Shown piece by piece: positions 25,273 through 32,203 of a stretch of DNA of 32,203 nt (positions are counted from its first letter, which is position 1; each line of letters starts with the position of its first letter). The stretch is from Anaerolineae bacterium (GTDB lineage Bacteria > Chloroflexota > Anaerolineae > 4572-78 > J111): assembly GCA_020433835.1 (NCBI GenBank), contig JAGRBY010000013.1, positions 1-32,203 of the forward strand, given 5' to 3'. A program made the translations under genes and the position numbers. A model generated the notes under the pieces. The model had not been told where the DNA came from and searched no databases. It saw nothing but the letters and a program-made list of their open reading frames with translations.

Positions 25273-27303
25273 ATGAGCACCTCAAAAAAAACCAAGCAAC
25301 AACTCCTTGAAGAGATCGAGCTGCTGAAGCAGCGTGTGGGGGAGTTAGAAGCGTTGGAAGCAGAGCATATACAGGTGGTCGATGCCCTACGGCAAAGCGA
25401 GCGTAATTTGGCCGATGCCCAGCGAATTGCCCATTTAGGCAGTTGGGAATGGAACGTGCAAAGCGGCGAAACACGCTGGTCGGATGAGTTTTTTAGAATT
25501 TGTGGGGTTGAACCGCAATCTTTCGTACCCTCTTATGATACCGGTATGGAATTTATCCACCCCGAAGATCGCGAGTCGGCGGCTGCAGCGGTTCAAGCTT
25601 CTCTTGAGGCCGGCGAGGCTTATCACATTGAAAAGCGCCTTCTTCGGCCCGATGGTAGCGTAAGGTTGGTGTTGACCGAAGGCGAAATGATTTACGATGA
25701 TGACAGCCGGCCGCTATTGTTACTGGGTACAATGCTGGATATCACAGAGCGAAAACAGATAGAACAAAAAATGCGATTCCAGAAAACGCTGCTGGAGTGT
25801 ATTCATGAAGCCACGCTCGACAGCATTTTGGTTATCTCCGAGAGCAAAGAATGGCTTTATTACAATCAGCGTTTTCTCGATATGTTTGATTTTTCTGAAG
25901 AACTTCTTCAAAAAAATTCCAGCATCGATGCCTTAGACTGGATTAAAAGTAAAATTATTGACACCGATTGGGTTATTATAGAAACGGAGGAGATTTATGC
26001 CGGTCACAATCTGGAGAGTCGTGATGAAATTCGGTTAGTCGATGGCCGCGTTATCGAGCGCTATACAGCCCCGGTCAAGAGCAATGAGGGCACATATTTT
26101 GGCCGGGTATGGTATTGTCGTGATGTTACAGCCCGCAAGCAGCTTGAGGCTCAGTTGCGGCAGGCTCAAAAAATGGAAGCTATGGGCCAGTTAGCAGCAG
26201 GAGTGGCCCATAACTTTAACAATATGCTGACTGCGATTATGGGGTACACCGGCTTGGCCCTGGCCGGTTTGCATGCCGATCATATGGTGACCGAGGATTT
26301 ACGAAGTATTCAACAATCTGCGCAGCGTGCGGCTGATTTAACCCGGCAGTTATTAACCTTCTCTCGTGACCAGGAAATTGAGCCTCAGATGACCAATCTC
26401 AATGAACTGGTTAGGAATATGGATTTTATGCTTCGACAGCTTATTCCCGAAATGATTACGTTGAAAATGAAGCTCAATCCTGCTTTAGGCCGGGTTCAGA
26501 TCGATTCAAATCAGATCGAGCAGCTCATCGTGAACTTAGTTGTCAACGCCTGTGATGCTATGCCTGACGGGGGCAAACTGACTATCGAGACGAATAATTT
26601 TATTCTTAAAGCTACCGCAAACGATTACCTATTTGAGCTTAGCCCCGGTCACTATGTTCTTTTATCTGTAACGGATACCGGTATTGGTATGGATAGGGAA
26701 ATTCTTAACCGAATTTTCGAGCCGTTCTTTACCACCAAAGAAGTAGGGCGCGGTACAGGTTTAGGTTTAGCTATGGGCTTTGGCATTGTTGAACAGCATG
26801 AAGGAGCGATAAAAGTGAAGAGTGCGCCGGGGCAAGGCACAACTTTTGAAATCTATCTGCCGTGTGTCGACGCTTGCCCCGAAGATCCTAACAGCCAGTT
26901 TGATGGCGATGACAAACACCATCCCGAGACGATTTTACTTGTTGAAGATGAAGAATATGTGCGAACGCTCATCGCCCGGCTGCTGGGCCGGCAAGGGTAT
27001 CGCGTTTTCTCGGCGGTTGACGGCCAGCAGGCTTTTGAGCTTCTCCAGGAGCAGCCGGATTTGTCGATCGACCTCATGGTTACTGATGTTATTATGCCCA
27101 AAATGAGTGGCGATGAATTAGCGAAACGACTGATCATCAAAAATCCGGATTTGAAAATATTATTTATATCCGGTTATTCAGACGCTGTTATTGCGCGTCA
27201 AGGATTACAACTTGGCTATGCCAGTTTTCTTCAAAAACCGTTTGAACCGGATGTCCTTATTCGTAAAATCCGCGAGATCTTAACCGGCGAAATGATAGCC
27301 TAA
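25273..27303 (+). CDS. Hybrid sensor histidine kinase: PAS-PAS-HisKA-HATPase-REC
   Basis: A 676-residue cytoplasmic kinase with no membrane helix. Residues 5-45 form a coiled coil. PAS 1 covers about 47-160 (LGSWEWNVQSGETRWSDEFF ... LDITERK) and PAS 2 about 170-290 (ending CRDVTARKQ). The HisKA box has the phosphoacceptor His313 in VAHNFNNML. The ATPase domain has NLVVNACDAM (421-430), DTGIGMD (468-474), EPFFTTK (483-489) and GTGLGLA (494-500). The C-terminal receiver has acidic Glu558/Asp559, phosphoacceptor Asp605 in TDVIMPKMSG, and Lys655. ATG 25273 follows GGGAGGAAT. It has no output domain, so phosphate probably passes to another protein or the receiver tunes the kinase. The signal it senses is unknown, and no partner regulator lies nearby. 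The stop is three bases from the end of the converging next gene. Confidence 0.93.
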   Translation: MSTSKKTKQQLLEEIELLKQRVGELEALEAEHIQVVDALRQSERNLADAQRIAHLGSWEWNVQSGETRWSDEFFRICGVEPQSFVPSYDTGMEFIHPEDRESAAAAVQASLEAGEAYHIEKRLLRPDGSVRLVLTEGEMIYDDDSRPLLLLGTMLDITERKQIEQKMRFQKTLLECIHEATLDSILVISESKEWLYYNQRFLDMFDFSEELLQKNSSIDALDWIKSKIIDTDWVIIETEEIYAGHNLESRDEIRLVDGRVIERYTAPVKSNEGTYFGRVWYCRDVTARKQLEAQLRQAQKMEAMGQLAAGVAHNFNNMLTAIMGYTGLALAGLHADHMVTEDLRSIQQSAQRAADLTRQLLTFSRDQEIEPQMTNLNELVRNMDFMLRQLIPEMITLKMKLNPALGRVQIDSNQIEQLIVNLVVNACDAMPDGGKLTIETNNFILKATANDYLFELSPGHYVLLSVTDTGIGMDREILNRIFEPFFTTKEVGRGTGLGLAMGFGIVEQHEGAIKVKSAPGQGTTFEIYLPCVDACPEDPNSQFDGDDKHHPETILLVEDEEYVRTLIARLLGRQGYRVFSAVDGQQAFELLQEQPDLSIDLMVTDVIMPKMSGDELAKRLIIKNPDLKILFISGYSDAVIARQGLQLGYASFLQKPFEPDVLIRKIREILTGEMIA

Positions 27304-27306
27304 CAG

Positions 27307-29247
27307 CTATTGCGCTTTGATCTTGAATTCATACTCCAATGGGCCTATATCATGGTTGTAGACTTTGACGTAATAGACGTGTTCTTTCTTCAACTGGCCC
27401 GACCACAACACTTGCAGGCTACGCTCATCGTCCAATTTGGCAAAAGTGGCCGGAGCGCTGGCCCCTAGCGGGTCAAGTTCATCAACTGTGCCCCGCACCC
27501 ACAAATGGAGTTGACTGCCCGGATAGATTTCAAAATCGGCGTGACGCGCCCGAATGTCATCGAGTGGGGTGTTGGTCATGTAAAAGATGAAATCTTGATC
27601 CGGCTCATCCTCAATATCCGAGTCGCTGTACTGAAATTTGTACCACATCTCTTCGCCGGCTTGTAACTCGCCGGTGGTCGTGCCGACATCAAGTGTAACG
27701 GCCTCGGGTGGCCCGGAACCGGGTTCCACCGGCCCAATGGAGCGTGTTACCGGCGCTTCTTCATTGGAAATGGGGGCTTGATAGGCGTCACCTCGATGCA
27801 GCGTGGGATTGCCCAATTCGGCGTTCCAGACGTCATTGGGGAACAGGTAGTAATCGACCACTTCCGGTGAGCCATTTTTGATTTTGATGAGATACGTATC
27901 ACCATCGACCAACGTGCCGGACCACAGGCGTTCGCTGGTTAACGGATCTTTGTCGCGGGAGACCCACATGCCGGCCCCCATATTTTCCATATAATCGGCA
28001 TCGCCGCGTTCCCAAATGTGGTACTGGCCGGCCGGGAAAATTTCAAAGTTGACCTTGTTGCTCATAAAACCCTGGCTGGGGGTAAAGAACATCGTCAGGG
28101 CTAAATTTTCGATTAAATCCTCATCCAGATCGTCGCGCTGGAGTTGGTACCAGTGCTCGCCGTCAGGAGCCAACCGGCCGCTGTTGACGGCGTTGAAATT
28201 GAAATCAAGCGGATTGTTGGGATAAATGTTAACCGGCACGTACGCTTCCTCCGGCTCATTGGGGGGAGCGGGAACCGGCTCCGGTTCATCGCTGCCGCCT
28301 TCATCGCCGCCGCCGCCGTTACCCAAATCGAACATATCGTCATTGGGATCTTTGAGCGTGCCGGGGGGGATGGTTAACCAGCCCATCGCGTCGGCCTGAA
28401 TGAGCCACTGCGCGGCGGTTTGCGCATCTTGCCCCTCGATAGCCTGAGCGGTGAGCCGCCACAAGGTTTGCGGGTTGGCCTTGCCGGGGTTGGCGATTTG
28501 ATCGGGCGTTGTCCCGGCCGTGACCAGCCAGCCGACCCGTTGGGCTTCCTGCATCCATTGCGCCGCGTCAACGGCCGTCATATTATCGACAGCTTGGGCA
28601 GTTAAGGCCCAGGCCATTTGGCGAGTGTTGAGGTTTTCATTGGAGCTAATCAAGGTATTGAGGCCGGCAGGTATCGCTCCGGCTGCGGCAGAGGAATCGA
28701 CTTTGGCTTCGAGCGAATATTCAACCCGAAAAGGTGATTTATTGAAGACGCGCACGTAATACGTGTTCGTTTCATCAACTTGGCCCGACCAGAAGGTTTC
28801 GGTTGTGCCGGACTGATTGGTTGCATCGGTTAATAGGGTTCCATCGCCTACCGTTTGAGGTGTGATCGAAGCGTAGGTGGCCGGATTTGATTGGGCTTCT
28901 GTCAGAATTTGAAAATTGGCTTCGGTGGTGCTGAGAACGGCTTCGCTTTGGTAGCGCAAAGCCAGCGCGATGGTGTTGGCTGTAGTCTCGTTAAAGCTGT
29001 CGCGACTGTAGACGTACCAGTTTTCTTCGCCGGGATTAAGATGGTTAACGTTAATACCTTGGCTGAGAGGTCGAGCCGATTTAAGGGTATAGCCAGTCGT
29101 AGAGTTGAAGGATAAATCGAGCAGCCGGCTGCCGGGAGAATTATTTGCCAGAGCGGGTACGGCCACCAGCAACAGTAAGAGTAGTATCAGGCCATAGCCG
29201 ATGACGCTTTTGTAAGTTAACGGGGGCAATTTCGGAGTTAACTTCAT
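27307..29247 (-). CDS. Secreted repeat protein with three beta-modules and two helical repeats
   Basis: A 646-residue exported protein of unrecognised function. A signal peptide with a long Leu run ends at ALA/NN (about 34). Three related beta modules are seen at about 70-182, 360-480 and 535-646; each has a G-E-x-W-Y start (GEENWYVY, GEHWYQL, GEEMWYKF), a middle WSG strand (FWSGQV, LWSGTL, LWSGQL) and a YYVKVYN-like end, resembling pre-peptidase C-terminal domains. Between modules 1 and 2 lie two helical repeats (209-246, 260-297) sharing LTAQA, AAQW and GWL. A Gly/Glu/Pro linker follows at 308-335. ATG 29247 is chosen because AAGAGG lies seven bases upstream; a TTG at 29277 is the alternative. 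Confidence 0.72.
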   Translation of the reverse strand: MKLTPKLPPLTYKSVIGYGLILLLLLLVAVPALANNSPGSRLLDLSFNSTTGYTLKSARPLSQGINVNHLNPGEENWYVYSRDSFNETTANTIALALRYQSEAVLSTTEANFQILTEAQSNPATYASITPQTVGDGTLLTDATNQSGTTETFWSGQVDETNTYYVRVFNKSPFRVEYSLEAKVDSSAAAGAIPAGLNTLISSNENLNTRQMAWALTAQAVDNMTAVDAAQWMQEAQRVGWLVTAGTTPDQIANPGKANPQTLWRLTAQAIEGQDAQTAAQWLIQADAMGWLTIPPGTLKDPNDDMFDLGNGGGGDEGGSDEPEPVPAPPNEPEEAYVPVNIYPNNPLDFNFNAVNSGRLAPDGEHWYQLQRDDLDEDLIENLALTMFFTPSQGFMSNKVNFEIFPAGQYHIWERGDADYMENMGAGMWVSRDKDPLTSERLWSGTLVDGDTYLIKIKNGSPEVVDYYLFPNDVWNAELGNPTLHRGDAYQAPISNEEAPVTRSIGPVEPGSGPPEAVTLDVGTTTGELQAGEEMWYKFQYSDSDIEDEPDQDFIFYMTNTPLDDIRARHADFEIYPGSQLHLWVRGTVDELDPLGASAPATFAKLDDERSLQVLWSGQLKKEHVYYVKVYNHDIGPLEYEFKIKAQ

Positions 29248-29315
29248 AATGTGCCTCTTTTTTGTTGGTAAAGACAAGCCTAAAGTTTATTTATCAGCTG
29301 TCTATAACTTACCAT

Positions 29316-29343
29316 AAAGTAGAGGCATCGTCAATTATGTCAA
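29316..29343 (-). promoter_or_regulatory. Candidate promoter for the secreted repeat protein
   Basis: The minus strand has a perfect TTGACA at 29343-29338. A poor -10 (TACTTT, 16 bp away) follows. The perfect -35 about 90 bases before the chosen ATG is the only support. Confidence 0.28.
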
Positions 29344-29412
29344 TAGGGTGATCGAAATTTGGCCTAGATATAGTAATTTTAGGGAAGTAAATACCTATAT
29401 CTAGTGGATCAA

Positions 29413-29443
29413 AAAAGCCAGGCTTCTCTCAAGCCTGGCTTTT
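29413..29443 (-). terminator. Rho-independent terminator of the FHA gene
   Basis: A 13-bp stem aaaagccaggctt / aagcctggctttt with a five-base loop, 22 bases past the FHA stop. On the minus strand the stem runs into six T residues, the classic intrinsic terminator. Confidence 0.88.
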
Positions 29444-29464
29444 CTTCATTGATAAGGGCGACGG

Positions 29465-30391
29465 TTAATGTTCGTCGTATTTGAGGGTTGATAAGCCCAC
29501 TAAAATGCTGTCACCATCTTTCAGATAGTGGGGAGTCGTAATTTGTTGATCATTAACAAACGTGCCATTAAGACTGTTTTGATCTTGGACTACGAATTTA
29601 CCCGACTCATGAACCAAAATAGCATGGTGACGCGATATCTCTTTATCTTTTGATAGGACAATAACGTTATCACTCGACCGGCCAACCGTGGTGATGCCGG
29701 CCTTCAATGAAAATAGTTCGCCATTATGAGGTCCGCTGGTGCAGGTAAGGTGAGCCGCGACATCAAGCTGTTCTTTATTGAGTGGCATAACGATGGTTGT
29801 GTCGGAGTCATCTTCTGCTTCATCCGGAAGCGCTGGCATTATGTCGGTTCGATCCGGGTCGTCAGGTATATCGAACGGAGGCAGGACGAATGTGCCTTCA
29901 TCATCGACAACGTCCGCAGTAAGCTCTTCTTGGAGATCATTAAAGTCAAGAACAAGCGTGCCATCCTCTTCATCTTCGTCATCCTCTATAGGCGGTATAT
30001 CGACTATAGGCGTGGGAGGCAACACAATCGTGCCCTCATCCTCATTGTCTGAGATATGATTTTCATTGGAGACGAGAATAATGGTGCCATCGTCCTCATC
30101 CAGAGCCGGTTCTGCTGCTTTAGGGGTAGGGGTTGACTCTGTCGTGATTTGCCGCTCTTTTGAGGGACGGGTGTCGGGCACAATCTTTTCCGGGCTTTTT
30201 CCTTTAATATATCGAATTTGAGCACGCGGAATCATCACCGGTTCATTAGATACGATCAGGAAAATATTAAACATATCCTGCGCTTTATATTCACCTTCCA
30301 ACAACTCTCCATCTGTAAAATAGACGGTTACGTGGCCTTCAATCGCCAGGAGTGGTGGAGCTCCTGCCGAGACCATATCAGACATCGCCAT
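29465..30391 (-). CDS. FHA-domain protein with acidic Thr repeats
   Basis: A 308-residue cytoplasmic protein. Residues 15-65 form a small beta-rich domain (VTVYFTDGELLEG ... QIRYIKG). Residues 97-205 are very acidic and contain five short repeats of the form acidic-G/D-T-hydrophobic-hydrophobic-L/M: Thr103, Thr121, Thr145, Thr167 and Thr199. Residues 212-305 are an FHA domain, which binds phosphothreonine: Gly237-Arg238-Ser239, Ser253-Arg254-His255 and Asn275-Gly276 are the conserved binding residues. The repeats have L or M at position +3 from Thr, a position FHA domains read. ATG 30391 follows GGAGGAATT; ATG 30385 is also possible. No Ser/Thr kinase gene is in the window. The intrinsic terminator at 29413-29443 closes the unit. 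Confidence 0.88.
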   Translation of the reverse strand: MAMSDMVSAGAPPLLAIEGHVTVYFTDGELLEGEYKAQDMFNIFLIVSNEPVMIPRAQIRYIKGKSPEKIVPDTRPSKERQITTESTPTPKAAEPALDEDDGTIILVSNENHISDNEDEGTIVLPPTPIVDIPPIEDDEDEEDGTLVLDFNDLQEELTADVVDDEGTFVLPPFDIPDDPDRTDIMPALPDEAEDDSDTTIVMPLNKEQLDVAAHLTCTSGPHNGELFSLKAGITTVGRSSDNVIVLSKDKEISRHHAILVHESGKFVVQDQNSLNGTFVNDQQITTPHYLKDGDSILVGLSTLKYDEH

Positions 30392-30550
30392 AATTCCTCC
30401 GTGAGTAGTGTCGACCGATTTGGCGTTTACGAATATACCTTTTCTGATGTCTGGTCTGTAGCGTTTCGGGGTTTGGGTGTAGAGATTTGATAATTCAAAA
30501 ATTGAAAATCGGTTAGTTACTTTACATTTTATTATGGGTTAACAGCAAGG

Positions 30551-31966
30551 TCAAGCCTTACCATGGAGCTGTTCAAAGAGATCATCAACCGTTTCTACGG
30601 CCCCTTTCACACAATCAGGAATACCAACCCCCCGATAGGCGCTGCCGGTTAAGTAGAGACCGGATACCTGACGAGCCATTGCTTCCATAGCGTCAACCCG
30701 CTCTACATGGCCAACATCGTATTGAGGATTACCCTTAAGCCATCGAAATATTTGGTGTACAATAGGTTGGGCCGTAACCCCCATAATGTCGGCCAATTCC
30801 GCTTTGACTACGGCCAGCAGTTGATCGTCGGGTAAGGCTACCTGCGCTTCTTGACCATCGCCGCCGACAAAAACTCTAACCAGCACATCATCACCGGGAG
30901 CGCGGCAGTCAAATTTGGTCGATGTCCAGGTGCAGGCAATAATTTTGCGCTGCTCGTTTTTTGGAATGAGAAAACCAAAACCATTAAACGAATGCTGATT
31001 GACGATGTCTGCCCGACGATAGCCTAATGAGACAGTGGCGGTTGACACATAGCGAATCTGCCTTTGCAGTTGGGCCAACTCCGGCAAGAAAGGTTCAACC
31101 AGATCGGCAGATATGTAAGCCGGTACGGCCATAATGACCGCATCTGCGTGGATAGGCGTTTGGGTACGGTCGATAAAAACCCGAAAACCGGTATCGTCTG
31201 CTTCTAGGCGCGTTACACGTTGGCCCAAACAGAGTTCACCTTTTAACTGCTTTACGAGCGCCTTGACCAGATCGTTCAAGCCCCCTTTGAGGCTGAGAAA
31301 CATGGGCGGTGGTTTGGCACCGTTGCTTGGCCGGCTCTTTTTAGCGTGCTGCATAGCTTTGATTAAGCTGCCGTGCTGCTGCTCCATGGTCAAAAATTGA
31401 GGAAATGTGCTCTTTAAGCTTAGTTTTTCGGGGTCGGCGACATAAATGCCGGCCATCATGGGGCCGGCAATTTTATTCAGGGCTTCCTTCCCCAGGCGGC
31501 GGCGAATAAAATTGCCTAAACTTTCGTCTCCGTTTTCCTGACGCGGCGGGATAAACAGATCCATTGCCATTCGTAATTTGCCTAAAGGTGAAATAAGAGG
31601 CGATAAAGCGAATGGTATAAACTCAGTGGGGATAGTTAAGCGAAAACCCCCAGGAAAATCCACCAACTTCCCTTTATTAAGGACAAAAATGCCTCTTTTA
31701 TAATCGTTAGTGGGGATTAATTCATCAACAAGTCCCAAATCTCGACAGAGCTTAGCTCCCCACGGTTTTGTGGTCACAATCGAGTCAGGGCCGCCTTCGA
31801 TAACAAAGTCGTCGATGGTTTTGGTGATGATTTTGCCGCCAAGGCGCGGCTCGCTTTCGATTAGGGTATAATCGAGCGGTAGTCCGGTTTCGGCGCTTTT
31901 CTTTTGCAGATAGTAAGCGGTCGCCAATCCGGCGATCCCGCCCCCAATAATAACGACGTGAGTCAT
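30551..31966 (-). CDS. hemG: Protoporphyrinogen/coproporphyrinogen III oxidase, HemY/HemG type
   Basis: A 471-residue FAD enzyme that oxidises a porphyrinogen to the porphyrin in late haem synthesis. The N-terminal FAD site is VVIIGGGIAGLATAYYL (4-20), with the ESEPRLGGK segment (37-45) and EGGPDSI downstream. The C-terminal LYLTGSAYRGVGIPDCVKGA closes the FAD site, as in the oxygen-dependent oxidase family. Length fits the family (about 460-480). ATG 31966 is preceded by AAGGGAG. Ferrochelatase lies 33 bases upstream on the same strand, so the two form an operon. Whether it acts on protoporphyrinogen or coproporphyrinogen (CgoX-like) cannot be settled here. Confidence 0.92.
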   Translation of the reverse strand: MTHVVIIGGGIAGLATAYYLQKKSAETGLPLDYTLIESEPRLGGKIITKTIDDFVIEGGPDSIVTTKPWGAKLCRDLGLVDELIPTNDYKRGIFVLNKGKLVDFPGGFRLTIPTEFIPFALSPLISPLGKLRMAMDLFIPPRQENGDESLGNFIRRRLGKEALNKIAGPMMAGIYVADPEKLSLKSTFPQFLTMEQQHGSLIKAMQHAKKSRPSNGAKPPPMFLSLKGGLNDLVKALVKQLKGELCLGQRVTRLEADDTGFRVFIDRTQTPIHADAVIMAVPAYISADLVEPFLPELAQLQRQIRYVSTATVSLGYRRADIVNQHSFNGFGFLIPKNEQRKIIACTWTSTKFDCRAPGDDVLVRVFVGGDGQEAQVALPDDQLLAVVKAELADIMGVTAQPIVHQIFRWLKGNPQYDVGHVERVDAMEAMARQVSGLYLTGSAYRGVGIPDCVKGAVETVDDLFEQLHGKA

Positions 31967-31999
31967 AAGCTCCCTTGGGAACCCGGGTTCCTACATTTA

Positions 32000-32203
32000 T
32001 TAACCTTCAAGCTTTTCCTGAACTGCGTCGGCTATGGCCTGGATGAATAAAGGATCGCTGTTCATCGATTCGATGCGCTGCAGATTGATGCCGTGTTCGT
32101 CAGCCAACTGCTTGGCCTCGATATCAATATCGAATAAAATTTCAACATGATCGCATACAAAGCCGATGGGAGCTACCAGCATGTGTTTATACCCCTGCGC
32201 GGC
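32000..32203 (-). CDS. hemH: Ferrochelatase, C-terminal fragment
   Basis: The last 67 codons of a gene that runs off the window edge; the reading frame is open to 32203. The segment YKHMLVAPIGFVCDHVEIL is the conserved C-terminal stretch of ferrochelatases, and the following FDIDIEAKQLADEHGI continues the family pattern. The Cys in FVCDH replaces the more common Ser and may not matter. The enzyme inserts ferrous iron into a porphyrin. It is followed by hemG 33 bases downstream; the spacer holds a 14-bp palindrome (31978-31991). Confidence 0.88.
   Translation of the reverse strand, partial: AAQGYKHMLVAPIGFVCDHVEILFDIDIEAKQLADEHGINLQRIESMNSDPLFIQAIADAVQEKLEG

Noticed and set aside
26209..26226. 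H-box of the hybrid kinase reads HNFNN, not HDFNN
   Set aside because: Asn after the His is a known variant in hybrid kinases of this type, so it is not evidence of inactivity.

Overview
The window looks like a chromosomal segment of a free-living bacterium, most likely a member of the Chloroflexota (Anaerolineae-like). This is an inference from protein style: a lipoprotein with a Thr/Pro-rich stalk, a BcsB-like protein with a C-terminal membrane anchor, an FHA protein with acidic repeats, and HemY plus ferrochelatase. No 16S rRNA or other decisive marker is present, so the assignment is tentative. There are no tRNA or rRNA genes, no transposase and no CRISPR array. Base composition is near 50% GC in most genes; the first intergenic kilobase and the first membrane gene are visibly AT-richer.

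Layout. 1-617: end of a cupin gene (minus strand) with a palindromic repeat downstream. 618-1609: AT-rich intergenic DNA with a second copy of that repeat. 1610-16656: a large plus-strand exopolysaccharide locus. It holds a membrane protein with a degenerate GGDEF domain, a priming phosphoglycosyl transferase, a GT4 glycosyltransferase, a Wzz-like co-polymerase fused to a second degenerate GGDEF domain, a Wzy-type polymerase, a Wzx-type flippase, two more GT4 enzymes, a sulfotransferase, a processive-type GT2 and a BcsB-like protein. 16762-17442: a sugar nucleotidyltransferase. 17443-17809: a cluster of palindromic repeats. 17810-23816: a second operon with a glycosyltransferase, a second sulfotransferase-like protein, a parallel beta-helix lipoprotein and a secreted beta-propeller protein, closed by a strong hairpin. 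23893-32203: housekeeping and signalling genes: an aldo/keto reductase, a hybrid histidine kinase, a secreted repeat protein, an FHA protein, protoporphyrinogen oxidase (HemY type) and the 3' end of ferrochelatase.

How the genes may work together. The initiating transferase and the GT4 enzymes would build a lipid-linked repeat unit, Wzx would flip it and Wzy would polymerise it, with chain length set by the Wzz domain. The tyrosine kinase often linked to such a Wzz protein is not in the window. Its place is taken by a cytoplasmic GGDEF-like domain whose active-site motif is DEDSF; a second membrane GGDEF-like protein with motif EDNRF opens the cluster. A GT2 plus BcsB-like pair suggests a second, synthase-type polymer route in the same locus. 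Two sulfotransferase-family proteins point to a sulfated polymer or modified glycan.

The most noteworthy observations are the Wzz-GGDEF fusion, the two catalytically broken GGDEF domains, the sulfotransferase genes, two intergenic palindrome families (one of them always immediately 3' of a gene in this cluster), and an FHA protein carrying five acidic Thr repeats that resemble FHA phospho-ligands.
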